DNA of 64,000 nucleotides. Origin: Clavaria fumosa. Lineage: Eukaryota > Basidiomycota > Agaricomycetes > Agaricales > Clavariaceae. The notes under the pieces were generated by a model, which saw only the letters and a program-made list of their open reading frames with translations, had not been told where the DNA came from and ran no database searches. Shown here in pieces: positions 41,057-53,914 of the stretch. Each line of letters starts with the position of its first letter. The stretch's first letter is position 1. The translations under genes and the position numbers were made by a program. The stretch is from the NCBI GenBank assembly GCA_951802425.1, contig OX637796.1, forward strand, positions 4,574,162 to 4,638,161, written 5' to 3'.

Positions 41057-42404
41057 TAAGGTTAGAGCTGGTTTCTGATGAATTTGGAGTTGACTGAAAG
41101 GTGCCTTTCTTTTTACCCACAATGTGTACCCTAGCCCAAGGACAAGCAAAAGAATGTTGTGGTGTTGAACAGGCAGCCTGTGCTTAGCAAGATTGGGAGG
41201 CTGGGTCTGGGTCTACTTGCTGAGATTTGGTTTCCAGGCACAAGGCACCAGTGTAGTAAACAGGGTTGTTCTCTATCATGAAAATTTAATCATAAAATGT
41301 CTTTAAACTTGAATTGAAGCCAGTCTAAGACCACTCAAGTCAGTTTGACCTTTTCCTGATACATCCACCCATGCATTTGCCCATGCAGTCACCCACTCAT
41401 TGTCCACTCATTGCCCACTCATTGCTCACTCATTGCCCTTTGATCAGTTTAGACTTCGTCTGAATTTGGAATTTACAATAAGGTTTAAATGTCAATCTAC
41501 TTTTCAAGTAATCATTGTGCCTAAATGTGAATCAAAACATTAAGTAATGACTACAATTTGGATCTGGCCCAAATTTGGTATTTTATTTCCGAGTTTGACT
41601 TAACATTTTGTGCCAGTTTTAACTCCAAATTTGGATTCAGATTTAAATGTTTATTTTATTCAAAGTTTAAGATGGCATTTAAATTGACATTTAGCCTGTT
41701 CTAAATACAGAAACCCCTGATGTGTCAGCTTGTCATTCCTGATAACTCCATCCCTTCACATCCAATGTGACTGTCTCACCCTCCAATCTAACCACATTGG
41801 ACCCTCTGACTGTGAGTATCACCAGACTGGCTTCAACAACCTTACCCACATTTGGTGCTGATTAGAATGCCATGTGGCCAGTGGAAGATTGGCAAGATTT
41901 GATCACATGACTTCCCCATTTCAACCTCTCATTGTTGGATGCCATGCCTATGCAAGACTCCTTACCAAGCAATATGTCATCCCTTACTGGTCCATTGCAT
42001 GCAAGATGTGACAAGCAACTTCTATACTTGGCCCTAACAACACAATTTCGATGAACACCAACATCTCTGCCAGTTGCCAAGTCCATTACCACCAATACAG
42101 AGCCTGTTCAACCCAGACAGAAGAGGAAGAGGTGGCCCAGTGTTTCAGACAAAAACTTGGCACCATTAGGTCCCCATGTTCCCTACCTCTCAGCTCAACT
42201 GAAGGAGAATGGTTATGTTCCACCAAAGAAGGGTAGCCAGCCTGCCAAGGCCAAGGCCAAATTGTTGAAGGGAGATTCTGTGGGGAAATCAGCAGGTATT
42301 GTAATGTGTGGGGTGCAGTGACTGGGTAGGACAGCATAACTTGTACACCTGGCCAACAAGATGTGGCACAACACAAGTGCAAAGACATACATACCCATGA
42401 GTTC
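41057..42404. other. No gene seen; short tandem repeat at 41390-41440
   Basis: A/T-rich, with a run of roughly four 12-bp units of the type CACTCATTGCCC at about 41390-41440 and repeated ATTTGGATTT-like words at 41460-41700. Short frames near 42050-42240 show no family marks. This is the sequence left of element C. Confidence 0.5.
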
Positions 42405-42693
42405 TATCAGACTGGGTCTCACACAACTTAAGCGTAAGGTCATGATGACAATACTAAGATAAGGGGAAAAGAGTACAAAAATGGAAAGGACGCAGTATAT
42501 ATAGTGAGAGCCTCGGGACTTGCCGACTTTCCCACGCTCGGACCCTCGGATCACGTGATGCGCCCAGGCCCAGGTCATGTGATCTTACAATTATGTAATC
42601 TGACCACAGCCACAGGTCATGTGACCTTCCAACAACCCTCCCCAGTTTCTCCACAACTGCACTTTGGGATGGCTTACATAAGCGATCCTAACA
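42405..42693 (-). repeat. 3' LTR of element C (289 bp)
   Basis: Plus-strand start TATCAGACTGGG, end CGATCCTAACA. ATCACGTGATGCG and GTCATGTGACC motifs and a TATATATA box inside. Confidence 0.92.
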
Positions 42694-42704
42694 TCACCCC
42701 CCTC

Positions 42705-45700
42705 TTAAGGCTGGGCATCCCAACCAGCTAGCTTGGCCTTGTCAGGGTGGGAGAGGAAGAAGTCCTGGAGAAGCAACATTACGTTAGTGAGGTTCCTACA
42801 GGGCTCCCAAGTGTTTTCCTCCACTGGATATCCCAACCACTTCACCAAGTACTTCACCCCATGTCCCACCTTCTTAACATCAAGGATCGCCTCCACATCA
42901 TACTCCAGGTGGTCATCATCAATCGTAGGGGGTGGAGGGAGAGGCAGGTTCTGAGAAGGGAAGGAGGGGTGGTGGTATGGTGTCAACAGCAACTCATTGA
43001 AGACCCGATGGATGCGCCAGGCCCAAGGGAGCTTGAGGCAATACCCAGCAGGTCCCACCTTCTCCTCAACTGCAAAGGGGCCTGCTCTCTTGTTGTCAAG
43101 CTTTTTACAGGGCCGGTCCATCTTCAAGTTTCTAGTATCCAGCCAGACCAGATCTCCCTCAGAGTACTCCCGACTTGGGCGTTTCCCCTTATTGTAGCTC
43201 TTCTTCATCGCTGTCACCGCTTTCTCCATTGCCTCCTTGGCTGCTCTTCAGGACTCTGTGAGCTTAGCCATCCACTCGTCTGCCGCTGGGTTCACCTCAG
43301 AAGGTGGCCGGAGCCCCCCATTCCATGGGTGTTGTCCATTATCAAGGAAGAAAGGTGTCTGTCCTGTCGCTGAGTGCTCACGATTATTAAGAGCAAACTC
43401 CGCAGTGGACAACCATTCAGCCCAGTCATCCTGGAGATGGTCCACATAAGCCCAGAGATAGATCTCCATCTCCTGGTTCGCCCGTTCCGTCTGTCCATCA
43501 GTCTGCAGATGAAAGGCAGTACTTGGATTTGCCTTTACCCGGATCATGGAGTAGAACTCCTTCATGAAGTGGGACACGAACTGGGACCCCCAGTCACTCA
43601 CAACCTTGTGAGGGACTCCATGGTCACGAAACACTTGATCCCAGAGGAGACGCGCCGCTCCAAGTCCTGTGAGGTCAAGCCCGATCGCTTCGAGCAGTGT
43701 CCGTTTCATGAATTTGTCGACAATAACAAGGATGGTGTTATGTCCACAGGAGAGGGGGAGGGGACCGACTATGTCCCATGAGATCACCGACCAGGGACCA
43801 TCAGGCACCAGATGGGGGTGCAGTGGGGCAGCATGCTTGGTACGGTCAGGCTTCGTCCGCTGGCATGTCTCACACCCCTGGGCATACCGATCCACATCTT
43901 TTACCATGTCTGGCCACCAATAACCCTTCACTAGTGCTGCTCTCAACTTCCGGGGCCCAGGGTGTCCAGCAGCAGGGAGGTCATGCTCGAACTTGAGAAC
44001 GGCCTCACGAGCTCCTAGGGGGACCCAAGTGACTATCCCCTTTCACCAGAGTCCAGCACGATCTCGTGTTCACTCATCATCAAGCTCCTCCGGCTTCTGT
44101 ATGTGTACTGCGCTATTTTTCTGGAGTAGCGTCTCCATTTCCAATGTGAATGACACACGGACTTCCGTTTCTGGGAAAACCTGCACCAGTGCATCCTCCT
44201 CCACCATCTCTCCATAGTCCAGTCTCCGGGAGAGTGCATCTGCCTTTGTATTCAACTTGCCAGTGCGATACTTTATCTCAAAGTCAAAGCACTGGAGCTC
44301 TCCAACCCAACAAACCTGCCTCGGCTTCAACGTCTGGGGCTTCCGGAAGTACTGGAGGTTTGCATGGTCCGTCCAGATCTCGATCATCTCCTCTGCTCCA
44401 ATGAGGTATGCTCGCCACTCACGAAGTGCCCAAATCACAGCCAAGAACTCCTTGTCGTACACATCGTAGTTCTTCTCAGCTGCAGTGAGGGCCTTGGAGA
44501 TATAGTCAACAACTCTCCAGGTTCCATCTGTCTGCTGCTGCAAGAGCACTCCACCAGTTGCCAGGTTGCTTGCATCTGTCTCTACCTTCCATCTCCCTTT
44601 GTCCTGAGGCAGAGCCAAGACTGGGGCCGATATGAGTGCCTGGCGGAGATCTTGGAAGGCTGCTTCCTCCTCCTCCTCCCATTTCCATGGAACATTCCCA
44701 GTCAGCCAGAAGAGTGGCTTTGCCCGGGCAGAAAGATTCGGGATGTGCCGGTGGAGGTAGTTCAGCATCCCATTGAACCTCTGGACATCTTTCACATTCT
44801 TAGGACATGGCCAATCTCAGACTGCCGCACCCTTGGCCGGATCATGCTCTAGTCTGTTGTGGGAGATCTTCATCCCCAGGAAGATGATCTCACTCTTCTC
44901 AAACTCGCATTTACTGAGTTTGAGACACAACCCATTCTCTCCAAACTTCCTCAAGACCCGGTCCATCCAGTACCGGTGTGTAGCCAAGTCCTCTGCAAAC
45001 ACAATGACATCATCCACATAGGCCCTCACATGTCCTCCTGCAATCTCCTCCCTCAACACATGATTCATGAAGTGTTGGAAGGTAGCAGGGGCATTCTGCA
45101 GTCCAAACCACATGACAGCTGGTTCGAAGAGTCCACAGGGTGTCAGGAAGGCGCAGCAGTGCTGGTGCTCAGGCCAGACCTGCATAGATGGGAAACCTCC
45201 CTTTGCATCAATCTTAGAGTAGATCAATGCTCCTTTAAGCACATCCACTGTGTCTCGGATGTGGGGGAGGGGGTACTTGTCCTTGATCAGGTGTGCATTC
45301 AGCCTCGAGTAGTCGATGATCGGCCGCAGCTTGTCCTTCTCATGTTTGAGGAAGAAGGGGCTGCCATACGGGGATTTCGAGGGCCGGATTCATCCAGAAG
45401 CAAGCTGCTCATCCACCCAATGGTTCATCTCCACCATCTCCTGCCGTGTCAAAGAATACAGCTTGGAAGAAAGGTGCTCAGGGTCCTTTTTGAACTCGAT
45501 CTTAATATCGAAGTCGGGTCAGGAGCGGGGAAGTTCATCCCACTTTGCTTCACTAAACACCAAAGGGTAGTGGCTGGGCCAATCGGGGGTAGGGCCAGAG
45601 TTGGGAAAATGGGTGTCCAGAATATTTGTGGATGCGAGGGTACTTGTTTTCAGGGGTGCAGAGGCTCGAGGGGATGGGGAACACTGTGGGGGGCAGCGGG

Positions 45701-47153
45701 TAAGGCTCAGCTCTGCCTTCTGCCAGTCGATATCCGGGTTATGCCACTTGAGCCAGTCATGCCCAAGGATGACCTTGTGGGACTGGGTCTTTCCCAGCAG
45801 AAAGTGGATCTGCTCCTGGTGGTCACCAACTCTCACCAGCACCTCTATCCCATACCGGACCTTTCCATTCCTGTTCTGTGTCCCATCCACATTATACATG
45901 GTGATTGGGTTCAGCAGGAGAGATGGCTCCAGTCCCACTCCTTTCGCCCACTCCAAATCCATGAAGCAGTTGGTGCACCCTGAGTTGACAAGGGCCTTCA
46001 TTGTGGTCCCTTTGCCAGTGCTGAAAGCCTCCAAGTGCACCTGGATGGCTAGCTCTCATGGCACATGTTTCTGCACTTCTGGCTGCACTCTGGTTAGGCG
46101 CTCTGCCAGTCTCACTTCCTCCTTCACCTCAGCCCCAATTCGGGTATGTCTCCGCTGCAAGATAGTATATCAGGGTATACTTGCAGCAGGCACAGGGACA
46201 GAAAGGGGGCTGGCACACTTCTTCTCCCCAGTGGGAGTCCTCCTCTCTCTCTCACACAGCTCTATGCAGGCTTGGAGCCATGCAATCTCTTTCTCATATC
46301 CCTCTGCCATTTGGGGGGCACATGGTGCTGCCCGGGTTTGGGCCCTTGGGACCTGCAGACGCGTATCAGGCAGGGGGCAGAAACGGACAGCATGGCCAGT
46401 CTGGTGGCATCGGAAACAACATCTCTCATCAGCAGGGGCCCATCCTCGGGCCATGGCCACATCTGGAGTACACAGCAGAGGGGTCACAAGAGGTCGCGAA
46501 ACAGTCACGGCAGGTCGCGGTAGGGTTGCGGTGGGTCGCACGGGGGTCACAGTGGGTCGCGGTGTCCGTTCCATGAGTATCCCATCCAGTCGCCTTTGCT
46601 GGGCATCAAGCCTCTCAGCCAGCACCTTCCATTCTCCATATGTCTCTGGCATCGGGGAGACACCATAGATTCTCTCCACCAACCTCCTACTCAGGTTCAA
46701 CTCCAGCCAATGGACTAGGATTCCTGAGTCCTTCTCTGCACTCAACTTCGCCCGTCGGAACAGCATCTCGAATTTCGCGAAGAACTCTGGTGCTGTCATG
46801 GCACCCTGTTTCAGCCCTGCAATATCGGTAAGGGCAGTCGCATGGTCATTCGGGTCATCAAATGTGCGCTTCATCTCCTCCACAAACTCTGCCCAGGTTC
46901 CGGCCTCGCCACTACCCAGGATCTCTTCCGCCTTCATATTTGCCCACTCTGCAGCGAATCCTTCTCCAGTAATTTTGCTCAGAGCAAGAAGGACCTTCAC
47001 CAGGTCCACAGCATAGACAGTCGGGTTCGCCATAAACAGGAGGCGAAGGGATTGGAGGAATGTACAGAAGTTCCTTTTCTGCCCATCAAAGGGGGCAACA
47101 GATAGGTCAAGCCTCATAGGTTGGGCTACAGGCGGGGCGACATGGTCTGCCAT
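42705..47153 (-). pseudogene. Gag-Pol of element C, several stops
   Basis: From the ATG at 47153: Gag with PFDGQKRNFCTFLQSL and knuckle CFRCHQTGHAVRFC, protease (ALVNSGCTNCFMD, where Asn replaces the catalytic Asp), RT with YVDDVIVF, RNase H (ETDASNLATGG), integrase (SWDIVGPLPLS, VVSDWGSQFVS, TERANQEME) and chromodomain (KYLVKWLGYPVEENTWEP), stop at 42705. Stops occur at several points, including TGA near 45521 and at the Leu-Trp-TGA position shared with A and D (about 44048). The codon after PHI (about 45255) is still CGA (Arg) here, while it is TGA in A, B and D. Loss of the protease Asp and of the open frame means it is inactive. Confidence 0.88.
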
Positions 47154-47673
47154 CACAGGCCCTGGATGCTGTAAATAAAGTTCCAGGCCTTGGGCACTCA
47201 GGATTTCTTCGATCTCTTAACAGTCCTGTCCTCTTAGGCTGCTCTTCTGTGTACTTATGTACCTATAGAACTCTTATTCTATGAAACTTTTGTTAACGTG
47301 GGGCCCAAATGGTGTCCCAGGTGGTCGCTCCACAACTCCTAATGAGTTGCCTGTGCGCCCTTCTGACAATGGTCACAGAGCAAGGGCCCTGTACACTACA
47401 CGATTCACTGGTACATAGCTGTAAAACAAAGTTCCGGGCCTTGGGCACTCGGTATCACTTGGGGAGGGTCACAGTTGACTTCCTCCTGGTCTGGTCACGT
47501 GTATCTACACACAGTAAAAATTTCGTGCAGTTCTGTTACACACCGCGGGCAGGGTAAAGGAGAAGAGGATGATAGGGGCTGAGCTGTGACAACGTGTCAC
47601 AGTTTGAAATTGAGGGTCCAGGCTAGCCGGGTTAGGACACGGGGCTAGGGCGGACAGGCAGATCTTAGTATTA

Positions 47674-47963
47674 TATCAGACTGGGTCTCACACAACTTAA
47701 GCGTAAGGTCATGACAACAATACTAAGATAAGGGGAAAAGGGTACAAGAATGGAAAAGACGTAGTATATATAGCGAACGCTTCGGCATTTGCCAGCGTTC
47801 CCACACTCGGACCTCTCAGATCACGTGATGCGCCCAGGCCCAGGTCATGTGATCTTACGATTATGTAATCTGACCACAGCCACAGGTCATGTGACCTTCC
47901 AACAACCCTCCCCAGTTTCTCCACAACTGCACTTTGGGATGGCTTACATAAGCGATCCTAACA
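47674..47963 (-). repeat. 5' LTR of element C (290 bp)
   Basis: Same ends as 42405-42693. Between the box TATATATA and the LTR end it carries GCGTTCCCAC-type sequence like family B, showing two sub-types of family-A LTR. Confidence 0.92.
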
Positions 47964-48361
47964 CCCACAGCTGCCTAGCTGCGTTGCAATGGGTCATGCC
48001 CAATGGCCTTGTTGATGCCTGCTTCCTCGCCTGCAGCCCATGTTACAAAGCTGTCTGTCTCTGTCTCCAAATCTTACTCACTCCCCAAATCTCTCTGTGC
48101 CATTGCTTGCCCGCTTCCTTGCCCACAGCCTGCACTGCAATGTGTCAGATAGATGGCCTTCTTGATGCCTGCTTCTCACCTCCCAACAAATCTCATTGCA
48201 ATGTGCTTCAGGGTGCACAATGCATGGATAAGGTGAGGGATTCCATTTTCTGCCTTTTGCAATGCTTATGCCTATCGACATGGAAATGTGCATGCCCGCA
48301 CATGCCACACCAGCTTTGCTGCAATGACCCTCCCCATCTTGCCAGTTTCACTGCAGGATCT
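47964..48361. other. 398-bp spacer between inverted elements C and D
   Basis: No element marks. It has an internal imperfect duplication: GATGCCTGCTTC with TTGCAATGGGTC or TGCAATGTGTC occurs twice (about 47985-48035 and 48130-48175). No gene seen. Confidence 0.5.
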
Positions 48362-48650
48362 TGTTAGGATCGATTATGTAAGCCATCCCAAAGTGCAGTT
48401 GTGGAGAAACTGGGGAGGGTTGTTGGAAGGTCACATGACCTGTGGCTGTGGTCAGATTACATAATCGTAAGACCACATGACCTGGGCCTGGGCGCATCAC
48501 GTGATCCGAGGGTCCGAGCGTGGGAAAGTCGGCAAGTCCCGAGGCTCTCACTATATATACTGTGTCCTTTCCATTTTTGTACTCTTTTCCCCTTATCTTA
48601 GTATTGTCGTCATGACCTTACGCTTAAGTTGTGTGAGACCCAGTCTGATA
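48362..48650 (+). repeat. 5' LTR of element D (289 bp)
   Basis: Starts TGTTAGGATCG, ends CAGTCTGATA. ATCACGTGATC and GTCACATGACC motifs at about 48430-48505 and TATATATA at about 48551. Confidence 0.92.
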
Positions 48651-49170
48651 TAATACTAAGATCTGCCTGTCCGCCCTAGCCCCATGTCCTAACCCAGCTA
48701 GCCTGGACCCTTAATTTCAAACTGTGACACGTTGTCACAGCTCAGCCCCTATCATCCTCTTCTCCTTTACCCTGCCCGTGGTGTGTAACAGAACCACGTG
48801 AAATTTTTACTGTGTGTAGATACACGTGACCAGACCAGGAGGAAGTCAACTGTGACCCTCCCCAAGTGATACCAAGTGCCCAAGGCCTGGAACTTTGTTT
48901 TACAGCTATGTACCAGTGAATCGTGTAGTGTACAGGGCCCTTGCTCTGTGACCATTGTCAGAAGGGCGCACGGGCAACTCATTAGGAGTTGTGGAGCGAC
49001 CACCTGGGACACCATTTGGGCCCCACGTTAACAAAAGTTTCATAGAATAAGAGTTCTATAGGTACATAAGTACACAGAAGAGCAGCCTAAGAGGACAGGA
49101 CTGTTAAGAGATCGAAGAAATCCTGAGTGCCCAAGGCCTGGAACTTTATTTACAGCATCCAGGGCCTGTG

Positions 49171-52100
49171 ATGGCAGACCATGTCGCCCCGCCTGTAGCC
49201 CAACCTATGAGGCTTGACCTATCTGTTGCCCCCTTTGATGGGCAGAAAAGGAACTTCTGTACATTCCTCCGATCCCTTCGCCTCCTGTTTATGGCGAACC
49301 TGACTGTCTATGCTGTGGAGCTGGTGAAGGTCCTTTTTGCTCTGAGCAAAATTACTGGAGAAGGATTCACTGCAGAGTGGGCGAATATGAAGGTGGAAGA
49401 GATCCTGGGTAGTGGCGAGGCCGGAACCTGGGCAGAGTTTGTGGAGGAGATGAAGTGCACATTCGATGACCCGAATGACCATGTGACTGCCCTTGCCGAT
49501 ATTGCAGGGCTGAAACAGGGTGCCATGACAGCACCGGAGTTCATTGCGAAATTCGAGACACTGTTCTGATGGGCAAAGTTGAGTGCAGAGAATGACTCAG
49601 GAATCCTAGTCCATTGGCTGGAGTTGAACCTGAGTAGGAGGTTAGTGGAGAGAATCTATGGTGTCTCCCCGATGCCAGAGACATATGGAGAATGGAAGGT
49701 GCTGGCTGAGAGGCTTGATGCCCAGCAAAGATGACTGGATGGGATACTCACGGAACGGACCGCGCGACCCACCGTGACCCCGTGCGACCCACCGCGACCC
49801 TACCGCAACCTGCCATGACCGTTTCACAACCTCTTGTGACCCCTCTGCTGTGTACTCCGGATGTGGCCATGGCCCAAGGATGGGCCCCTGCTGATGAGAG
49901 ATGTTGTTTCCGATGCCACCAGACTGGCCATGCTGTCCGTTTCTGCCCCCTGCCTGATACACGTCTGCAGGTCCCAAGGGCCCAAACCCGGGCAGCACCA
50001 TGTGCCCCCCAAATGGCAGAGGGATATGAGAAAGAGATTGCACGGCTCCAAGCCTGCATAGAGCTGTGTGAGAGAGAGAGGAGGACTCCCACTGGGGAGA
50101 AGAAGTGTGCCAGCCCCCTTTCTGTCCCTGTGCCTGCTGCAAGTATACCCTGATATACTATCTTGCAGCGGAGACATACCCGAATTGGGGCTGAGGTGAA
50201 GGAGGAAGTGAGACTGGCAGAGCGCCTAACCAGAGTGCGGCCAGAAGTGCAGAAACATGTGCCATGAGAGCTAGCCATCCAGGTGCACTTGGAGGCTTTC
50301 AGCACTGGCAAAGGGACCACAATGAAGTCCCTTGTTGACTCAGGGTGTGCCAACTGCTTCATGGATTTGGAGTGGGCGAAAGGAGTGGGACTGGAGCCAT
50401 CTCTCCTGCTGAACCCAATCACCATGTATAATGTGGATGGGATGCAGAACAGGAATGGAAAGGTCCGGTATGGGATAGAGGTGCTGGTGAGAGTTGGTGA
50501 CCACCAGGAGCAGATCCACTTTCTGCTGGGAAAGACCCAGTCCCACAAGGTCATCCTTGGGCATGACTGGCTCAAGCGGCATAACCCGGATATCGACTGG
50601 CAGAAGGCAGAGCTGAGCCTTACCCGCTGCCCCCCACAGTGTTCCCCATCCCCTCGAGCCCCTGCACCCCTGAAAACAAGTACCCTCGCATCCACAAGTA
50701 TTCCAGACACCCATTTTCCCAACTCTGGCCCTACCCCCAATTGGCCCAGCCACTACCCTTTGGTGTTTAGTGAAGCGAAGTGGGATGAACTTCCCTGCTC
50801 CTGACCAGACTTCGATATTAAGATCGAGTTCAAAAAGCACCCTGAGCACCTCTCTTCCAGGCTGTGTTCTTTGACACAGCAGGAGATGGTGGAGATGAAC
50901 CATTGGGTGGATGAGCAGCTTGTTTCTGGATGAATCCGGCCCTCGAAATCCCTGTATGCCAGCCCCTTCTTCTTCAAACATGAGAAGGACAAGCTGCAGC
51001 CGATCATCGACTACTCAAGGCTGAATGCACACCTGATCAAGGACAAGTACCCCCTCCCCCGCATCTGAGACACAGTGGATGTGCTTAAAGGAGCATCGAT
51101 CTACTCTAAGATTGATGCAAAGGGAGGTTTCCCATCTATGCAGGTCTGGCCTGAGCACCAGCACTGCTGCGCCTTCCTGACACCCTGTGGACTCTTCGAA
51201 CCAGCTGTCATGTGGTTTGGACTGCAGAATGCCCCTGCTACCTTCCAACGCTTCATGAATCATGTGTTGAGGGAGGAGATTGCAGGAGGACATGTGAGGG
51301 CCTATGTGGATGATGTCATTGTGTTTGCAGAGGACTTGGCTACACACCGGTACTGGATGGATCGGGTCTTGAGGAAGTTTGGAGAGAATGTGTCTCAAAC
51401 TCAGTAAATGCAAGTTTGAGAAGAGTGAGATCATCTTCCTGGGGATGAAGATCTCCCACAACAGACTAGAGCATGATCCAGCCAAGGGTGCGGCAGTCCG
51501 AGATTGGCCACATCCTAAGAATGTGAAGGATGTCCAGAGGTTCAATGGGATGCTGAACTACCTCCACCAGCACATCCTGAATCTTTCTGCCCAGGCAAAG
51601 CCACTCTTCTGGCTGACTGGGAATGTTCCATGGAAATGGGAGGAGGAGGAGGAAGCAGCCTTCCGAGATCTCCGCCAGGCACTCATATCGGCCCCGGTCC
51701 TGGTTCTGCCTCAGGACAAAGGGAGATGGAAGGTAGAGACAGATGCAAGCAACCTGGCAACTGGTGGAGTGCTCTTGCAGCAGCAGACGGATGGAACCTG
51801 GAGAGTTGTTGACTATATCTCCAAGGCCCTCACTGCAGCTGAGAAGAACTATGATGTGTACGACAAGGAGTTCTTGGCTGTGATTCGGGCACTTCGCAAG
51901 TGGCGAGCATACCTCATTGGAGCAGAGGAGATGATCAAGACCTGGATGGACCATGCAAACCTCCAGTACTTCCGGAAGCCCCAGAAGTTGAAGCCAAGGC
52001 AGGTTCGTTGGGTTGGAGAGCTCCAGTGCTTTGACTTTGAGATAAAGTATCACACTGGCAAGTCGAATACAAAGGCAGATGCACTCTCCCAGAGACAGGA

Positions 52101-53613
52101 CTATGGAGAGATGGTGGAGGAGGATGCACCGGTGCAGGTTTTCCTGGAAACGGAAGTCTGTGTGTCATTCACATCGGAAATGGAGACGCTACTCCAGAAA
52201 AATAGCGCGGTACACATACAGAAGCCGGAGGAGCTTGATGATGAGTGGACACGAGATCGTGCTGGACTCTGGTGAAAGGGGATAGTCACTTGGGTCCCCC
52301 TAGGAGCTCGTGAGGCCGTTCTCAAGTTCGAGCATGACCTCCCTGCTGCTGGACACCCTGGGCCCCGGAAGTTGAGAGCAGCACTAGTGAAGGGTTATTG
52401 GTGGCCAGACATGGTAAAAGATGTGGATCGGTATGCCCAGGGGTGTGAGACATGCCAGCGGACGAAGCCCGACTGTACCAAGCGTGCTGCCCCACTGCAC
52501 CCCCATCTGGTGCCTGATGGTCCCTGGTCGGTGATCTCATGGGACATAGTCGGTCCCCTCCCCCTCTCCCGTGGACATAACACCATCCTTGTTATTGTCG
52601 ACAAATTCACGAAACGGACACTGCTTGAAGTGATTGGGCTTGACCTCACAGGACTTGGAGCGGCGCGTCTCCTCTGGGATCAAGTGTTTCGTGACCATGG
52701 AGTCCCTCACAAGGTTGTGAGTGACCGGGGGTCCCAGTTCATGTCCCACTTCATGAAGGAGTTCTACTCCATGATCCGGGTAAAGGCAAATCCAAGTACT
52801 GCCTTTCATCTGCAGACTGATGGACAGATGGAACAGGCGAACCAGGAGATGGAAATCTATCTCTGGGCTTACGTGGACCATCTCCAGGATGACTGGGCTG
52901 AATGGTTGTCCACTGCAGAGTTTGCTCTTAATAATCGTGAGCACTCAGCGACAGGACAGACACCTTTCTTCCTCGATTATGGACGACACCCATGGAATGG
53001 GGGGCTCCGGCCACCTTCTGAGGTGAACCCGGTGGTGGATGAGTGGATGGCTAAGCTCATGGAGTCCCGAAGAGCAGCCAAGGAGGCAATGGAGAAAGCG
53101 GTGGCAGCGATGAAGAAGAGCTACGATAAGGGGAAATGCCCAAGTCGGGAGTACTCTGAGGGAGATCTGGTCTGGCTGGATACTAGAAACTTGAAGATGG
53201 ACCAGCCCTGTAAAAAGCTTGACAACAAGAGAGCAGGCCCCTTTGCAGTTGAGGAGAAGGTGGGACCTGCTGGGTATCGCCTCAAGCTCCCTTGGGCCTG
53301 GCGCATCCATCGGGTCTTCAATGAGTTGCTGTTGACACCATACCACCACCCCTCCTTCCCTTCTCAGAACCTGCCTCCCCCTCCACCCCCTACAATTGAT
53401 GACAACCACCTGGAGTATGATGTGGAGGCGATCCTTGATGTTAAGAAGGTGGGACGTGGGGTGAAGTACTTGGTGAAGTGGTTGGGATATCCAGTGGAGG
53501 AAAACACTTGGGAGCCCTGTAGGAACCTCACTAACGTAACGTTGCTTCTCCAGGACTTCTTCCTCTCCCACCCCAACAAGGCCAAGCTAGCTGGTCGGGA
53601 TGCCCAGCCTTAA
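49171..53613 (+). pseudogene. Gag-Pol of element D, many CGA-to-TGA stops
   Basis: Gag starts at 49171. Knuckle CFRCHQTGHAVRFC lies near 49908, protease SLVDSGCANCFMD near 50330, RT with YVDDVIVF near 51308, RNase H near 51740. Integrase plus chromodomain form an open frame of 413 codons (52372-53613) with SWDIVGPLPLS, VVSDRGSQFMS, MEQANQEME and KYLVKWLGYPVEENTWEP. In-frame TGA codons at about 49567, 49732, 50266, 50804, 50932 and 51066 stand where a sister copy has CGA. A further TGA at 50150 replaces CAA, and one at 52273 is shared with A and C. Small indels near 49780 and 51390 shift the frame. The pol end is the best preserved integrase of this family here. Confidence 0.9.
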
Positions 53614-53624
53614 GAGGGGGGTGA

Positions 53625-53914
53625 TGTTAGGATCGATTATGTAAGCCATCCCAAAGTGCAGTTGTGGAGAAACTGGGGAGGGTTGTTGGAAGGTCACATG
53701 ACCTGTGGCTGTGGTCAGATTACATAATCGTAAGATCACATGACCTGGGCCTAGGCGCATCACGTGATTCGAGAGGTCCGAGCGTGGGAACGCTGGCAAA
53801 TGCCAAAGCGTTCGCTATATATACTACGTCTTTTCCATTCTTGTACCCTTTTCCCCTTATCTTAGTATTGTCGTCATGACCTTACGCTTGAGTTGTGTGA
53901 GACCCAGTCTGATA
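53625..53914 (+). repeat. 3' LTR of element D (290 bp)
   Basis: Starts TGTTAGGATCG after the polypurine tract and ends AGTCTGATA. Its middle follows the GCGTTC sub-type, as in the 5' LTR of C, while the 5' LTR of D has the other sub-type. Confidence 0.92.

Larger units (their letters stand above)
42405..47963 (-). mobile_element. Element C: full-length family-A gypsy chromovirus (5559 bp)
   Basis: LTRs of 289 and 290 bp (42405-42693, 47674-47963) bound a complete but interrupted gag-pol on the minus strand. Its flanks, AGTTC on the left and CCCAC on the right, do not match, so no target duplication survives. The self-primer pair is present: plus ATCTTAGTATT at 47662-47672 outside and AATACTAAGAT at 47719-47729 inside the 5' LTR. 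Element D at 48362 is its inverted near-twin. Confidence 0.93.
48362..53914 (+). mobile_element. Element D: full-length family-A gypsy chromovirus (5553 bp)
   Basis: LTRs 48362-48650 and 53625-53914 enclose leader, gag-pol and a polypurine tract (AAGAGGGGGGTGA, 53612-53624). The self-primer pair is ATCTTAGTATT at 48595-48605 and AATACTAAGAT at 48652-48662. The flanks GATCT and GATGA do not form a clear duplication. It is inverted with respect to C and very similar to it over its whole length. Confidence 0.93.

Noticed and set aside
42051..42236. Short plus-strand frame near element C
   Set aside because: 61 codons with no recognisable motif or context; not supported as a gene.
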